From Cryobacterium sp. BB307 (GTDB lineage Bacteria > Actinomycetota > Actinomycetes > Actinomycetales > Microbacteriaceae): 64,000 nt of DNA. A program made the position numbers and the translations under genes. Positions 27,427-38,707 of this stretch are shown here, piece by piece (within the stretch, counting starts at the first letter, position 1; every line of letters begins with the position of its first letter). The stretch lies in contig NZ_JAANZA010000001.1 in assembly GCF_012274275.1 (NCBI RefSeq), positions 806,001 to 870,000 of the forward strand. The letters run 5' to 3'. Under the pieces are notes generated by a model. It searched no databases and was not told the DNA's origin. It saw nothing but the letters and a program-made list of their open reading frames with translations.

Positions 27427-27592
27427 AAGACCTCCAAGACGTCGCCAGCGAGCAGGCCGAGTCGGCATGGTTCTGGCTTCGTCATCGTTGACGATACGTG
27501 CCGATTATGGCGTAACTGTCACGCCCGTGCCACACCGCTGGGCCAATGTGCTACCGCGGGAACAGAATCGACAGTCGAACCGTTAACATTGA

Positions 27593-29152
<1,560 letters not shown>

Positions 29153-29173
29153 GCCTCGTCGGCGGTGCGCGCC

Positions 29174-29179
29174 TAGACT
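29174..29179 (+). promoter_or_regulatory. -10 box of guaB3 (leaderless promoter)
   Basis: TAGACT ends 6 bases before the GTG at 29186, the same sequence and spacing as at truA. Confidence 0.6.
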
Positions 29180-29185
29180 GAGGGC

Positions 29186-30304
29186 GTGACTGAAGTGGAG
29201 ATCGGCCGCGCCAAGCGCGCTCGCCGCGCATACTCGTTCGACGACATCGCGGTGGTGCCCAACCGGCGCACGCGCGACCCTCAGGATGTCTCGGTGTCGT
29301 GGACGATTGACGCGTACAAGTTCGAAATCCCCTTCTTGGCCGCGCCCATGGACTCGGTCGTCTCCCCGGAGATCGCCATCCGGATCGGCCAGCTCGGCGG
29401 CCTCGGCGTGCTCGACCTCGAGGGCCTGTGGACCCGGTACGAGGACCCGCAGCCATACCTGGACGAGATTCGCGGGTTGCCTGATGCCGAAGCCACCAGC
29501 CGCATGCAGAGGATCTACGCCGAGCCGGTGAAGCCGGAACTCGTCACCAGCAGGCTGGCCGAGATCCGCGAGGCCGGAGTCACCGTCGCCGGCGCGCTCT
29601 CCCCGCAGCGCACCCAGCAGCTGTACAAGACGGTCATCGAGGCGGGTGTCGATCTGTTCGTGATCCGCGGCACGACCGTCAGCGCCGAGCATGTCTCCCA
29701 GAACCAGGAGCCGCTCAACCTCAAGAAGTTCATCTACGAACTCGACGTCCCGGTGATCGTGGGCGGCGCATCCGGATACACGCCCGCGCTGCACCTCATG
29801 CGCACCGGAGCCGCAGGCATTCTCGTCGGCTTCGGGGGTGGCGCAGCGTCAACGACGCGCGCCGCGCTCGGCATCCACGCGCCCATGGCGAGCGCCATCG
29901 CGGATGCCGCCGGTGCCCGACGCGACTACCTTGACGAGTCGGGCGGCCGCTACGTGCACATCATCGCCGACGGCGGACTCGGCACCTCGGGCGACATCGT
30001 CAAGGCGGTGGCGATGGGTGCGGATGCCGTGATGCTCGGCAGCACGCTGGCACGCGCCACCGACGTGCCCGGCGGCGGCTTCCACTGGGGAGCCGAGGCC
30101 CACCACGCCGAGCTGCCCCGCGGCAACCGGGTGCGTGTTGGCCAGGTGGCGCCGCTCGAGCAGATCCTGTTCGGGCCGTCAACGGTCGCAGACGGCACGG
30201 TGAACCTGGTCGGCGCGCTTCGCCGGTCGATGGCGACGACTGGGTACTCGGACCTCAAGGAATTCCAGCGCGTCGACGTGGTCGTCTCGCCTTACCACGA
30301 CTGA
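29186..30304 (+). CDS. guaB3: GuaB3-family IMP dehydrogenase-related protein
   Basis: A 372-residue TIM-barrel protein related to IMP dehydrogenase and GMP reductase but without CBS domains. It opens with EIGRAKRARRAYSFDDIAVVPNRRTRDP, the actinobacterial GuaB3 signature, and has PMDSVVSPEIA. The canonical IMPDH cysteine loop is replaced by GFGGGAASTTRAALG, which has no cysteine. Its exact reaction in this organism is uncertain; some GuaB3 proteins are reported to act on IMP. It is paired with guaB as in most actinobacteria, and has its own leaderless promoter. glpD begins one base after its stop. Confidence 0.9.
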   Translation: MTEVEIGRAKRARRAYSFDDIAVVPNRRTRDPQDVSVSWTIDAYKFEIPFLAAPMDSVVSPEIAIRIGQLGGLGVLDLEGLWTRYEDPQPYLDEIRGLPDAEATSRMQRIYAEPVKPELVTSRLAEIREAGVTVAGALSPQRTQQLYKTVIEAGVDLFVIRGTTVSAEHVSQNQEPLNLKKFIYELDVPVIVGGASGYTPALHLMRTGAAGILVGFGGGAASTTRAALGIHAPMASAIADAAGARRDYLDESGGRYVHIIADGGLGTSGDIVKAVAMGADAVMLGSTLARATDVPGGGFHWGAEAHHAELPRGNRVRVGQVAPLEQILFGPSTVADGTVNLVGALRRSMATTGYSDLKEFQRVDVVVSPYHD

Positions 30305-30305
30305 C

Positions 30306-32009
30306 ATGGTGACCGACCGCTCCCGACTCGGTGCCCCGGAGCGCGCTGCCGCCATCGCCAGGATGCGGGACGGCGAACTGGACGTCCTGGTCGTCGGTGG
30401 TGGGGTGGTCGGCGCCGGTGCAGCCCTGGATGCCGCGACGCGCGGCCTGCGAGTGGGGCTGGTCGAGGCCAGGGACTGGGCCTCTGGCACGTCGAGTCGT
30501 TCCTCGAAGCTGGTGCACGGCGGCATCCGGTATCTGGAGCAACTCGACTTCTCGCTCGTGCGGGAGGCGCTCGTCGAGCGCGGTCTGCTGCTGGAGAAGC
30601 TCGCGCCCCACCTGGTGCGGCCGGTGCGGTTCCTGTACCCGCTGACAGTACCGCTTGTGGAACGCGGCTACATCGGGGCCGGCATGGCGCTGTATGACGT
30701 GATGAGCTACACCGGTGGCCGCTCGCCGGGGGTGCCCCACCACCGGCACCTGAGTCGGCGGCAGGTGCAGCTGGCGATGCCTGGGCTGCGCACCGACGAC
30801 ATCCGCGGCGGGATCAGCTATTTCGACGCGCAGGTGGATGACGCGCGGTTCGTGGTGACGCTCGTGCGCACCGCGGCGCAGTACGGTGCGCAGGTTGCGA
30901 ACCGGCTGCGAGTGGAGGGCTTCCTCAAGGAAGGTGACCGCATCGTCGGCGCTCGAGTGCGCGACTACCACGCTGGCGGGCAGGTCGAGATCCGGGCGAA
31001 GCGAGTCGTCAACGCGACCGGGGTGTGGACCGACGACACCGAGGCGCTGACCGGAGATCGGAGCCGGATGCGCGTGCGCGCGTCCAAGGGCGTGCACCTG
31101 GTGGTGCCGAAGGATCGGTTCCACTCCACCATGGGCGTGCTGCTGCGCACCGAGAAGAGCGTGCTGTTCGTCATCCCGTGGGGCCGGCACTGGATCATCG
31201 GCACGACCGACACCGACTGGAACCTGGACAAGGCGCATCCGGCCGCCACCGCCGCGGACATCGACTACCTGCTCCAGCGCGTCAATCGGGTGCTCGCCGA
31301 GCCGCTCAGCCGAGAGGATGTCGTCGGCGTCTATGCCGGGTTGCGGCCGCTGCTGGCGGGGGAGAGCGACGACACCTCTAAGCTGTCTCGCGAGCACGTC
31401 GTGGAGAGCACGGTGCCGGGAATGGTGTTCGTCGCCGGGGGCAAGTTCACCACCTACCGAGTGATGGCAATGGATGCGATCGATGCGACCGGCGTGACGA
31501 CTGTGCCGAGCGTGACGGCGGACACTCCGCTGGCCGGCGCCGACGGATTCGCCGCCGCCTGGACTGTGCGTGATGCGCTGGCGGCCGACTTTGGCATCCG
31601 GGAGCGGAGTGTCCGGCACCTGCTGCACCGCTACGGGGCGCTCGCCTCTGACGTGCTCGAGTTGATTCGCGGCGACGCATCGCTTGGGGAGCTGCTGCCA
31701 GGCACGCGCGACTACCTGCGCGCGGAAGTCGTCTATTCGGCGAGTAGCGAGGGGGCACTGCACCTGGACGACGTGCTGACCCGGCGCACCCGCATCTCGA
31801 TCGAGGCGGCGGATCGCGGAGTAGCCGCTGCGCCGGTGGTCGCGCGGCTCATGGGCGGCGTACTCGGCTGGGATGAGCAGCGCATCGAGCGCGAGGTCGA
31901 GTTGTACCTCGAGCGCGTGTTCGCCGAGCGGGGGAGTCAGGAGCAGCCGGATGACGCATCCGCCGACCGGGTGCGGTTGAGCGCGCGCGACAGCATGGGC
32001 CTGCTGTGA
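30306..32009 (+). CDS. glpD: Glycerol-3-phosphate dehydrogenase (FAD, respiratory)
   Basis: GlpD oxidises glycerol-3-phosphate to dihydroxyacetone phosphate and feeds electrons to the quinone pool at the membrane face. The 567-residue protein has the FAD-binding VLVVGGGVVGAGAALDAATRG, the family motifs GTSSRSSKLVHGGIRYLEQ and RVNATGVWTDD, IIGTTDTDW, and a C-terminal helical cap. It begins one base after guaB3 ends. The glycerophosphodiester phosphodiesterase at 38708 could supply its substrate. Confidence 0.95.
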   Translation: MVTDRSRLGAPERAAAIARMRDGELDVLVVGGGVVGAGAALDAATRGLRVGLVEARDWASGTSSRSSKLVHGGIRYLEQLDFSLVREALVERGLLLEKLAPHLVRPVRFLYPLTVPLVERGYIGAGMALYDVMSYTGGRSPGVPHHRHLSRRQVQLAMPGLRTDDIRGGISYFDAQVDDARFVVTLVRTAAQYGAQVANRLRVEGFLKEGDRIVGARVRDYHAGGQVEIRAKRVVNATGVWTDDTEALTGDRSRMRVRASKGVHLVVPKDRFHSTMGVLLRTEKSVLFVIPWGRHWIIGTTDTDWNLDKAHPAATAADIDYLLQRVNRVLAEPLSREDVVGVYAGLRPLLAGESDDTSKLSREHVVESTVPGMVFVAGGKFTTYRVMAMDAIDATGVTTVPSVTADTPLAGADGFAAAWTVRDALAADFGIRERSVRHLLHRYGALASDVLELIRGDASLGELLPGTRDYLRAEVVYSASSEGALHLDDVLTRRTRISIEAADRGVAAAPVVARLMGGVLGWDEQRIEREVELYLERVFAERGSQEQPDDASADRVRLSARDSMGLL

Positions 32010-32014
32010 GTGCC

Positions 32015-32326
32015 CTAGGCGGAGTCGGCAGCGGTGACGATCGGGTTCCCGGCGGTGATCCACGCCTGGATGCCGCCGGCGATGTTGACCGCGTCGTGGC
32101 CGTTCTGGCGTAGGTAGTCGGCCACCCTCCCGCTGCGCGCGCCGGAGCGGCACAGCACGTACACCGTGCCATCCGGAATCTCGTCGAGGCGATTCAGGAA
32201 GTCGGACATCGGGATCAGCGGCACCCCGTCGATGTGCCCCTCGTCGTACTCGCTCTGCTCGCGTACGTCGATGATGCTGGGCGACTCGAGGCGCGTGAGC
32301 TCGTCGATGGTGATTTCGTGTTGCAC
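32015..32326 (-). CDS. Single-domain rhodanese-like protein
   Basis: A 103-residue stand-alone rhodanese domain. The active-site loop is CRSGARSGR with Cys59; IIDVREQSEYDEGHIDG is the N-terminal CH2A-type motif. Such proteins carry persulfide sulfur or act in thiol chemistry, and no specific partner is evident here. GTG start with a TAGGCT box 6 bases upstream on the minus strand (leaderless). It converges on glpD with a 5-base gap. Confidence 0.9.
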   Translation of the reverse strand: MQHEITIDELTRLESPSIIDVREQSEYDEGHIDGVPLIPMSDFLNRLDEIPDGTVYVLCRSGARSGRVADYLRQNGHDAVNIAGGIQAWITAGNPIVTAADSA

Positions 32327-32332
32327 GCGTTC

Positions 32333-32338
32333 AGCCTA
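32333..32338 (-). promoter_or_regulatory. -10 box of the rhodanese gene (leaderless promoter)
   Basis: On the minus strand TAGGCT ends 6 bases before the GTG at 32326. Confidence 0.55.
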
Positions 32339-32467
32339 AACGGCGCTCTCGATCACCACCCCTGTTCGGGGGTTGCCCGTCCTGCTGATATACCGATAGT
32401 GTCTCGGGAAATTGCTCTTCCGCACCCTCGGATGCAGCAGGTCCAGTACTACCCGAAAGGCTTCCAC

Positions 32468-33805
32468 ATGAAGCGTCCATCCTTTGCCCTGCCCGCTGCC
32501 GCAGCTGCGACAGCCCTGATCATGACGGCGGCGATGGCGCTTCCCGCGTCCGCTGCGTCATCAACCGACTACGTGGTCGCTGGCGACATCGCGCCCGGTC
32601 CCGAGACCGATGCGACCTACCTCGGCTGGCACGAGGGCGGATCCGGTACGGATGTCCGTCATGACGTCCGCTGGGACGGTCTGCACATCGCGACCAGCGG
32701 CACACCCTCGCAGATCATCAACGGGCTGGTGGCCGGAGGAACGCTCGGCCTACCGACCGACGGAGCTGAGCTTCTCGGACTCATCACAAGCTCCTCGGTC
32801 ACCGTCTCGCAGGGCAGTGTCACCCTTCAGGTGGCGTTCACCGCCGACGACTCCATCACCGGTTACTGGGGAACCCTCCGACCGGCCGCTGCCTACGGAG
32901 TTGGAACCAGCACGCCCAGCGCAACTGACAGCTGGGTCTCCAGCAAGACCATCACCGGGACGTCGATCGTCCAGGATGTCCCACAGTCGCTCCAGGACAT
33001 CGTGACCGAACTGGCGGCCGCAGGCGACCAGCTCCGCTACTCCGCATTCGGCGTATGGGCGGGCACCCATTCGGTGGTCGAGCAGATCACTTGGGCTGAC
33101 GTCGAGTACCGCTTCACCGCGCAGCCGCTCGCCGCTCCGGCGGCGACCGACCGGTGGGTGCTCGAGTCCGAGATTCGCCCGAACGCAACGCCGTACGCCG
33201 GCTGGCATGAGGGGTACCCCAATGCCACCCCGGCATATGACGTGATCAGCACCGGGCTCAGCTTCGGCAACGGCGCGAACTCTCAGATCATCAACGGTCT
33301 CGCGACGCCGCTGACGACGCTCGAGCTCGAGCGCCTCATCACCACCGCGAGCGTGACCGTCGTCTCGGGCGAGGCGTTCTTCCAGGTGCCGCTGTTCGTC
33401 GGCCCGACCGACGAGTTCACCACGCTGCGGCCCGCGAACGCGGCAACCCCCAGCGCCAACAGCACGTTCTCGCTGTTCAGCCAGTGGGTCCTCAGCCGTC
33501 CGGTTGCCGGGCTCCCGGCCAACACCCCGATGCGCCTCGGTGACATCATCGACGCGCTCGAGGCGGCGGGAGAGGTCGACGTGCTCGCGTTCGGTGTGCT
33601 CGCCCAGGCCACCGCACCGGCCGTGGTCGCGAACCTCGAGTGGGACGGCGTGCGCTACAACTTCACCGCACAGCCGGCCGCTGCCACACCCCCGGCGCTG
33701 GCTGCCACGGGAACAGACGGCATCGTTCCGTTGAGCATCGCCGGCCTGCTCCTTCTCGCGGGCGTTGCGCTGGTGACTGTGCGCATCCGCCGCTCCAAGG
33801 CGTAG
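32468..33805 (+). CDS. LAxTG cell-wall-anchored protein with two tandem ~180-residue repeats
   Basis: A 445-residue secreted protein that I do not recognise. Signal peptide 1-30 (ends ALPASA-A). Two homologous units follow, about 33-220 and 228-403. They share GWHEG (53, 245), SQIINGL (81, 272), an LIT...SVTV stretch, TLRPA (136, 319) and FTAQP (216, 399), each unit ending in a predicted beta-rich region. A short Pro/Ala linker leads to the sorting signal LAATG (411-415), a hydrophobic segment and a basic tail RIRRSKA, as for class E sortase substrates in actinobacteria. ATG 32468 follows GAAAGG; the open frame upstream is a shadow of the rhodanese gene. No sortase gene is in the window. Ligand or structural role unknown. 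Confidence 0.82.
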   Translation: MKRPSFALPAAAAATALIMTAAMALPASAASSTDYVVAGDIAPGPETDATYLGWHEGGSGTDVRHDVRWDGLHIATSGTPSQIINGLVAGGTLGLPTDGAELLGLITSSSVTVSQGSVTLQVAFTADDSITGYWGTLRPAAAYGVGTSTPSATDSWVSSKTITGTSIVQDVPQSLQDIVTELAAAGDQLRYSAFGVWAGTHSVVEQITWADVEYRFTAQPLAAPAATDRWVLESEIRPNATPYAGWHEGYPNATPAYDVISTGLSFGNGANSQIINGLATPLTTLELERLITTASVTVVSGEAFFQVPLFVGPTDEFTTLRPANAATPSANSTFSLFSQWVLSRPVAGLPANTPMRLGDIIDALEAAGEVDVLAFGVLAQATAPAVVANLEWDGVRYNFTAQPAAATPPALAATGTDGIVPLSIAGLLLLAGVALVTVRIRRSKA

Positions 33806-33820
33806 CAGTCTGAACCGCTG

Positions 33821-33857
33821 ATCGCCCGGTCGCTGATTCGTTCAGCGGCCGGGCGAT
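33821..33857 (+). terminator. Intrinsic terminator after the two-repeat LAxTG gene
   Basis: A 16-bp stem with one G-T pair (33821-33836 and 33842-33857), loop of 5, followed by a T-run. Confidence 0.82.
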
Positions 33858-33900
33858 AGGCTTTTGGGGGAGCATTGGTGGAACAGCGGATGGGTGACGA

Positions 33901-34665
33901 GTGAGCATGTGGGCCGTCGCTCGCCGTCCCAAGTGGATCGCCGCGCTGCTGCTGGCTCTCGGAGTTGCCGCCGCGTTCGCGGCACTCGGCCAGTGGCAGC
34001 TCGAGCGCAGCATTGACACCGGCACCGTGATCGAGCGGGACACCGAGACCGTGATGCCGCTGACAAGCGTCGCCCAGCCGCAGGCATCCGTCTCCGGGGC
34101 GGCGGACGGGCAACTCGTCGCTATCGCCGGGCGGTTCCTCGACGACGAGTACCTCACGATCGCCGACCGCATGAACGGCGGCGAGAGCGGCTTTTGGGTC
34201 GTCGGACACCTGCAGACACCGGATGCGGCCGGCTTGGCAGTAGCGCTCGGCTGGACCGCCGACCGTGACACCGCCGAGGAGGTCGCCGCGGGCCTCGGCG
34301 CCGAGGAAGTGCAGCTCACCGGTCGCTACGTTGCTGGTGAGGGCCCGCAGGAGTCCGACTTCGAAAGCGGCGAGCTCGCCACCGTATCGCCTGGCGCGCT
34401 GATCAACCTATGGCCGACGATCGATTCAGGCGGCGTGTACGGCGGCTACGTTGTGGCCGACGACCCGGTCGGCGGGCTCGAGGCGATCGACTCGCCGGCA
34501 CCGTCGACCGAGGTGCAGGTCAACTGGCTCAACGTCTTCTACGCGGCCGAATGGGTCATCTTCGCCGGGTTCGCGGTGTTCCTGTGGTGGCGGGTCGTCA
34601 GGGACGAATGGGAACGCGAAGAGGCCGCGCTGGCCGCCGACGAGCGCCCAGAACGGGCCGAATAG
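33901..34665 (+). CDS. SURF1-family cytochrome oxidase assembly protein
   Basis: A 254-residue membrane protein of the SURF1 family, which helps insert haem into cytochrome c oxidase. It has the expected two membrane helices, one at the N-terminus (about 11-30, WIAALLLALGVAAAFAALGQWQ) and one at the C-terminus (about 216-234), with a soluble extracytoplasmic domain between. The short GQWQLER after helix 1 is the family hallmark. GTG 33901 is used; ATG 33907 is an alternative. Its TAG stop forms the first three bases of the -10 box of the next gene. Confidence 0.87.
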   Translation: MSMWAVARRPKWIAALLLALGVAAAFAALGQWQLERSIDTGTVIERDTETVMPLTSVAQPQASVSGAADGQLVAIAGRFLDDEYLTIADRMNGGESGFWVVGHLQTPDAAGLAVALGWTADRDTAEEVAAGLGAEEVQLTGRYVAGEGPQESDFESGELATVSPGALINLWPTIDSGGVYGGYVVADDPVGGLEAIDSPAPSTEVQVNWLNVFYAAEWVIFAGFAVFLWWRVVRDEWEREEAALAADERPERAE

Positions 34666-34668
34666 ACT
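34663..34668 (+). promoter_or_regulatory. -10 box of the DUF3817 gene, overlapping the SURF1 stop codon
   Basis: TAGACT ends 6 bases before the ATG at 34675; its TAG is the stop codon of the SURF1 gene. DUF3817-guaA therefore can be transcribed leaderlessly from here. Confidence 0.6.
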
Positions 34669-34674
34669 AGGTTC

Positions 34675-35090
34675 ATGCCGCTTGCCCCACGCGTTTCTGA
34701 TGCCCCGCGCATCCGTCGCACCCTCTCTGTCTTCAAAGTCTCCGCCGCCATCACGGGCGTCTTCCTGCTGCTGCTCGTGCTCATGATGGTGTTCCGCTAC
34801 GGGTTCGGCGCAGACATCGAGATGAACGGGCCGGACGGGTTCCTTGCCCTCACGCCGCAGGACGCGATCACCGGCATCAACCTGTCCACGGTCATCCTGA
34901 TCGTGCACGGTTGGCTGTACGTGCTGTACCTCGGTTGCGACTTTATGCTGTGGCGGCTGCTGCGCTGGCCGTTCAAGAGCTTCCTCTTCATCGCGCTCGG
35001 CGGCATCGTCCCCGGACTCTCCTTCTTCTTCGAGGTGTCGGTGCCCAAGCGAGTGAACGCCGAACTGGCCGAACTTGAGAAGGAGCTCGT

Positions 35091-35094
<4 letters not shown>
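34675..35094 (+). CDS. DUF3817 membrane protein
   Basis: A 139-residue membrane protein of unknown function, with three to four hydrophobic segments (about 24-42, 70-92, 100-115) and the DUF3817 features [30 protein letters not shown] and [12 protein letters not shown]. Proteins of this family commonly lie just before guaA in actinobacteria, as here; a link to purine supply is unproven. Its stop overlaps the guaA start by 4 bases. Confidence 0.85.
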
Positions 35095-36674
<1,580 letters not shown>

Positions 36675-36692
36675 TTGGGCTCTGGGCCGCTT

Positions 36693-36757
36693 GCGCGGGT
36701 CGAACTCCCGCGCGCTGGTCGAATTGGACGCGCGCGTGGAAGGTTGACCCGCGCGCG
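36693..36757. repeat. 65-bp dispersed repeat, copy A
   Basis: Copy A of a three-copy family (others at 51266 and 58921). Hand alignment gives 55 of 65 identical bases to copy B without gaps. It begins GCGCGGGT and ends in a region containing ACCCGCGC, so its ends are inverted; an internal hairpin GCGCGGG/CCCGCGC lies at 36693-36713. It lies in the 103-base gap between converging guaA and the SCO4226-like gene. Confidence 0.8.
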
Positions 36758-36777
36758 CGATCTCTGCGCCTGCGCGA

Positions 36778-37026
36778 CTAAACGGCTAGTGGCACCGCGT
36801 GGATCTCGTCAGCCGGGTGTCCGGTGCGCTCGTGAATGCGCCGAACCGCGTCGGCTGATGGGGATTCGGACAGGCAATAGACCAGTCCATCCTCCGGATT
36901 CGCCCACGCCTGCTTGAAGATCACACCCTCTTCGCCCTGGATGGCGAGGTCGGCTTCGTGCGCGGCCTTCAACTCATCCGCCGTGATGCCGACCATGTTG
37001 CGGTGTACGTCCATGAACTCTGGCAT
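36778..37026 (-). CDS. SCO4226-like nickel-binding family protein (DUF4242)
   Basis: An 82-residue protein close in pattern to Streptomyces SCO4226, a small ferredoxin-like-fold protein described as binding nickel: MPEFMDVHRNMVGITADELK at the start, FKQAWANPEDGLVYCLSE in the middle and IHERTGHPADEIHAVPL at the end. Its role in the cell is not known. ATG with GAGGT 7 bases upstream. It converges on guaA across repeat copy A. Confidence 0.85.
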   Translation of the reverse strand: MPEFMDVHRNMVGITADELKAAHEADLAIQGEEGVIFKQAWANPEDGLVYCLSESPSADAVRRIHERTGHPADEIHAVPLAV

Positions 37027-37154
37027 GGCGCTACCTCATCTCTTTCGAGCGGTATTTCTGCGCACAGTACGCTCGGGCAGGTGCGCCGTCAACAGGTTGT
37101 CGACACAGTCGCCATTCACGTTGCGGGAGAACAGGAACGAGCGCCGCTTAACGA

Positions 37155-37188
37155 CGCGAGCGCCGCTGAAATATCAGCGGCGCTCGCG
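37155..37188 (-). terminator. Hairpin downstream of the Bax-inhibitor-1 family gene
   Basis: A perfect 15-bp stem (37155-37169 and 37174-37188), loop AATA, 17 bases after the stop of the minus-strand gene. A partial direct copy of its left arm (GAGCGCCGCTTA) occurs just before it. No clear T-run follows. Confidence 0.65.
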
Positions 37189-37205
37189 CAATCCGGCGGC
37201 GGAAA

Positions 37206-38006
37206 CTATTCGCGGAAGATCGCGATGAGGCGCAGGATCTCCAGGTACAGCCAGACGACCGTGACCATGATGCCGAACGCTGCGGTCCAGCCGTAGATGC
37301 GCGGCGCGCCACGCTCGACACCGGTCTTGATGTCCTCGAAGTCCATGACGAGCGAGTACGCGGCGAGCAGGATGACCAGCACACCGAGGATCAGGCCGAT
37401 CGGAATGCCGAAGATCTCCTGGCTGCGCAGCCCGAACATGCCGCTGGTCACGCCGGTCCACATGAGCACGATGTTGACGACGGAGAAGGCCAGGTAGCCG
37501 AGCATCGCGATCATGAAGATCTTGGTGGCCTTCTTGGTCGCACGCACCTTGCCGCTCGCGAACAGCGCGAGGGTGATGCCGACGACCGCGAGGGTTCCGA
37601 ACACGGCCTGCGGCACGATGCCGTCGAACAGGCTCGAGAACATCACCGAGATGCCACCGACGAACACGCCCTCAACCGCGGCGTAGCTCAGCACGAGGGC
37701 GGGGGATGGCTTCTTCTTGAAGATGTTGACCAGCGCAAGTACGAAGCCGACCAGCGCCGCGGGCAGCGCGAGAACGGGTACGAACCAGCCGACTGCTGCA
37801 CCGGCGACCAGGATGGCGAAGCTCACAACCGTCTTGACGATCGTGTCCTCGTAGGTCATCCGGTCGGTGTCGACCGGGGTCGCCGCCGGGCGGCCGTACA
37901 TTTCGTCGAGCTGTTCTGCCGAGAAATCCGGTGCTGCCGGTCGCGCGAGGGCCTTTGCCGCATTCGCGGTGAATGCCGGAGAGTTGCTGAATGCAGGGTT
38001 GGACAT
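37206..38006 (-). CDS. Bax inhibitor-1/YccA family membrane protein
   Basis: A 266-residue membrane protein of the Bax-inhibitor-1-like family found throughout actinobacteria, with a ~65-residue cytoplasmic N-terminus (MSNPAFSNSPAFTANAAKAL, then DEMYGRPAAT) and seven hydrophobic segments from about residue 72 to 262. The conserved last helices include LVMDFEDIKTGVERGAPRIYGW. Family members elsewhere act as pH-sensitive calcium channels; the role here is unknown. ATG 38006 has AGAGGA five bases upstream; the frame extends a further 13 codons without support. Confidence 0.88.
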   Translation of the reverse strand: MSNPAFSNSPAFTANAAKALARPAAPDFSAEQLDEMYGRPAATPVDTDRMTYEDTIVKTVVSFAILVAGAAVGWFVPVLALPAALVGFVLALVNIFKKKPSPALVLSYAAVEGVFVGGISVMFSSLFDGIVPQAVFGTLAVVGITLALFASGKVRATKKATKIFMIAMLGYLAFSVVNIVLMWTGVTSGMFGLRSQEIFGIPIGLILGVLVILLAAYSLVMDFEDIKTGVERGAPRIYGWTAAFGIMVTVVWLYLEILRLIAIFRE

Positions 38007-38046
38007 TATTCCTCTTGCCGTGAAGTGGATGTGGTCAAAGACCAAT

Positions 38047-38664
38047 CTACCGTGCCCGCATCCGGTTTCTACCGTTGATCACTGTCAGAGAACGGCCAAG
38101 CCAGGCGGATGCCGCCACAACGGCGCCCGCGATCGCGACCACGAGCGCGTTGTTTCCGTACTGCGGGAACGCGCCGGCGAGAACGGCGGCCGCGCCGATC
38201 GGCAGCAGCAGGCTGAGGTAGCTCGGCCACGGGCGCTGCCGCACAAGGAACCATGCGGCCAGTGGGATCGCGAGGAAATACGCGGAGCTGGCCCCGTTCA
38301 GCACCAGAACCGTCGCCAGACCGCTGGGCACGATCACGAGCGCGCGGCGCCAACCGGCCCCGGGAAGGATGCCCCAGCCGGCGGCGTGCAGTGCGAAGCC
38401 GATGCCGAGGAACGGGAGCGAATACGCGGAGGTCGCCTGCACGAGCAGCCCGCCCGCAAAGAGCATCAGCAGCGCACCGACGTACCGCGCGCGGTAGCTG
38501 CCCCAGCGCAGCGGGAGGGTCGCGGTCGGCTCTCGGCTCCCGGCATCCGGTGGCGCCGACGGCCTGATCGCGCCGGGAATGGCCGCCTTCGTCGGAGCGC
38601 CGCAGTGCACGCAGTACTTCCAGCTGTCGTCCAGTTCCCGCCCGCAGCTGTTGCACCTCCCCAT
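38047..38664 (-). CDS. Zinc-ribbon membrane protein
   Basis: A 205-residue protein with an N-terminal zinc ribbon, MGRCNSCGRELDDSWKYC (Cys4, Cys7, Cys18, Cys21, the last in VHCG), a Pro/Ala-rich linker and then about six hydrophobic segments from residue ~60 to ~195. Function unknown. ATG 38664 is chosen because the zinc ribbon starts there and TACCCT lies 7 bases upstream (leaderless). It is divergent from the glycerophosphodiesterase gene, with only 43 bases between starts. Confidence 0.72.
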   Translation of the reverse strand: MGRCNSCGRELDDSWKYCVHCGAPTKAAIPGAIRPSAPPDAGSREPTATLPLRWGSYRARYVGALLMLFAGGLLVQATSAYSLPFLGIGFALHAAGWGILPGAGWRRALVIVPSGLATVLVLNGASSAYFLAIPLAAWFLVRQRPWPSYLSLLLPIGAAAVLAGAFPQYGNNALVVAIAGAVVAASAWLGRSLTVINGRNRMRAR

Positions 38665-38671
38665 ACGTTGC

Positions 38672-38677
38672 AGGGTA
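38672..38677 (-). promoter_or_regulatory. -10 box of the zinc-ribbon gene (leaderless promoter)
   Basis: On the minus strand TACCCT ends 7 bases before the ATG at 38664. Confidence 0.45.
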
Positions 38678-38695
38678 CCAATTGCCCCGATCGCG

Positions 38696-38701
38696 TACCG
38701 T
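38696..38701 (+). promoter_or_regulatory. -10 box of the glycerophosphodiesterase gene (leaderless promoter)
   Basis: TACCGT ends 6 bases before the GTG at 38708. With the minus-strand box at 38672 it makes a compact divergent pair of leaderless promoters. Confidence 0.45.
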
Positions 38702-38707
38702 TGCCCT

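Noticed and set aside
30255-32153. 632-codon minus-strand open frame opposite glpD
   Set aside because: GlpD is certain on the plus strand, and the antisense product has shadow-like composition with no domain.
32350-32375. Short CCCC/GGGG hairpin upstream of the LAxTG gene as a terminator
   Set aside because: The stem is only 4-5 bp and lies upstream of both neighbouring starts, where no terminator is expected.
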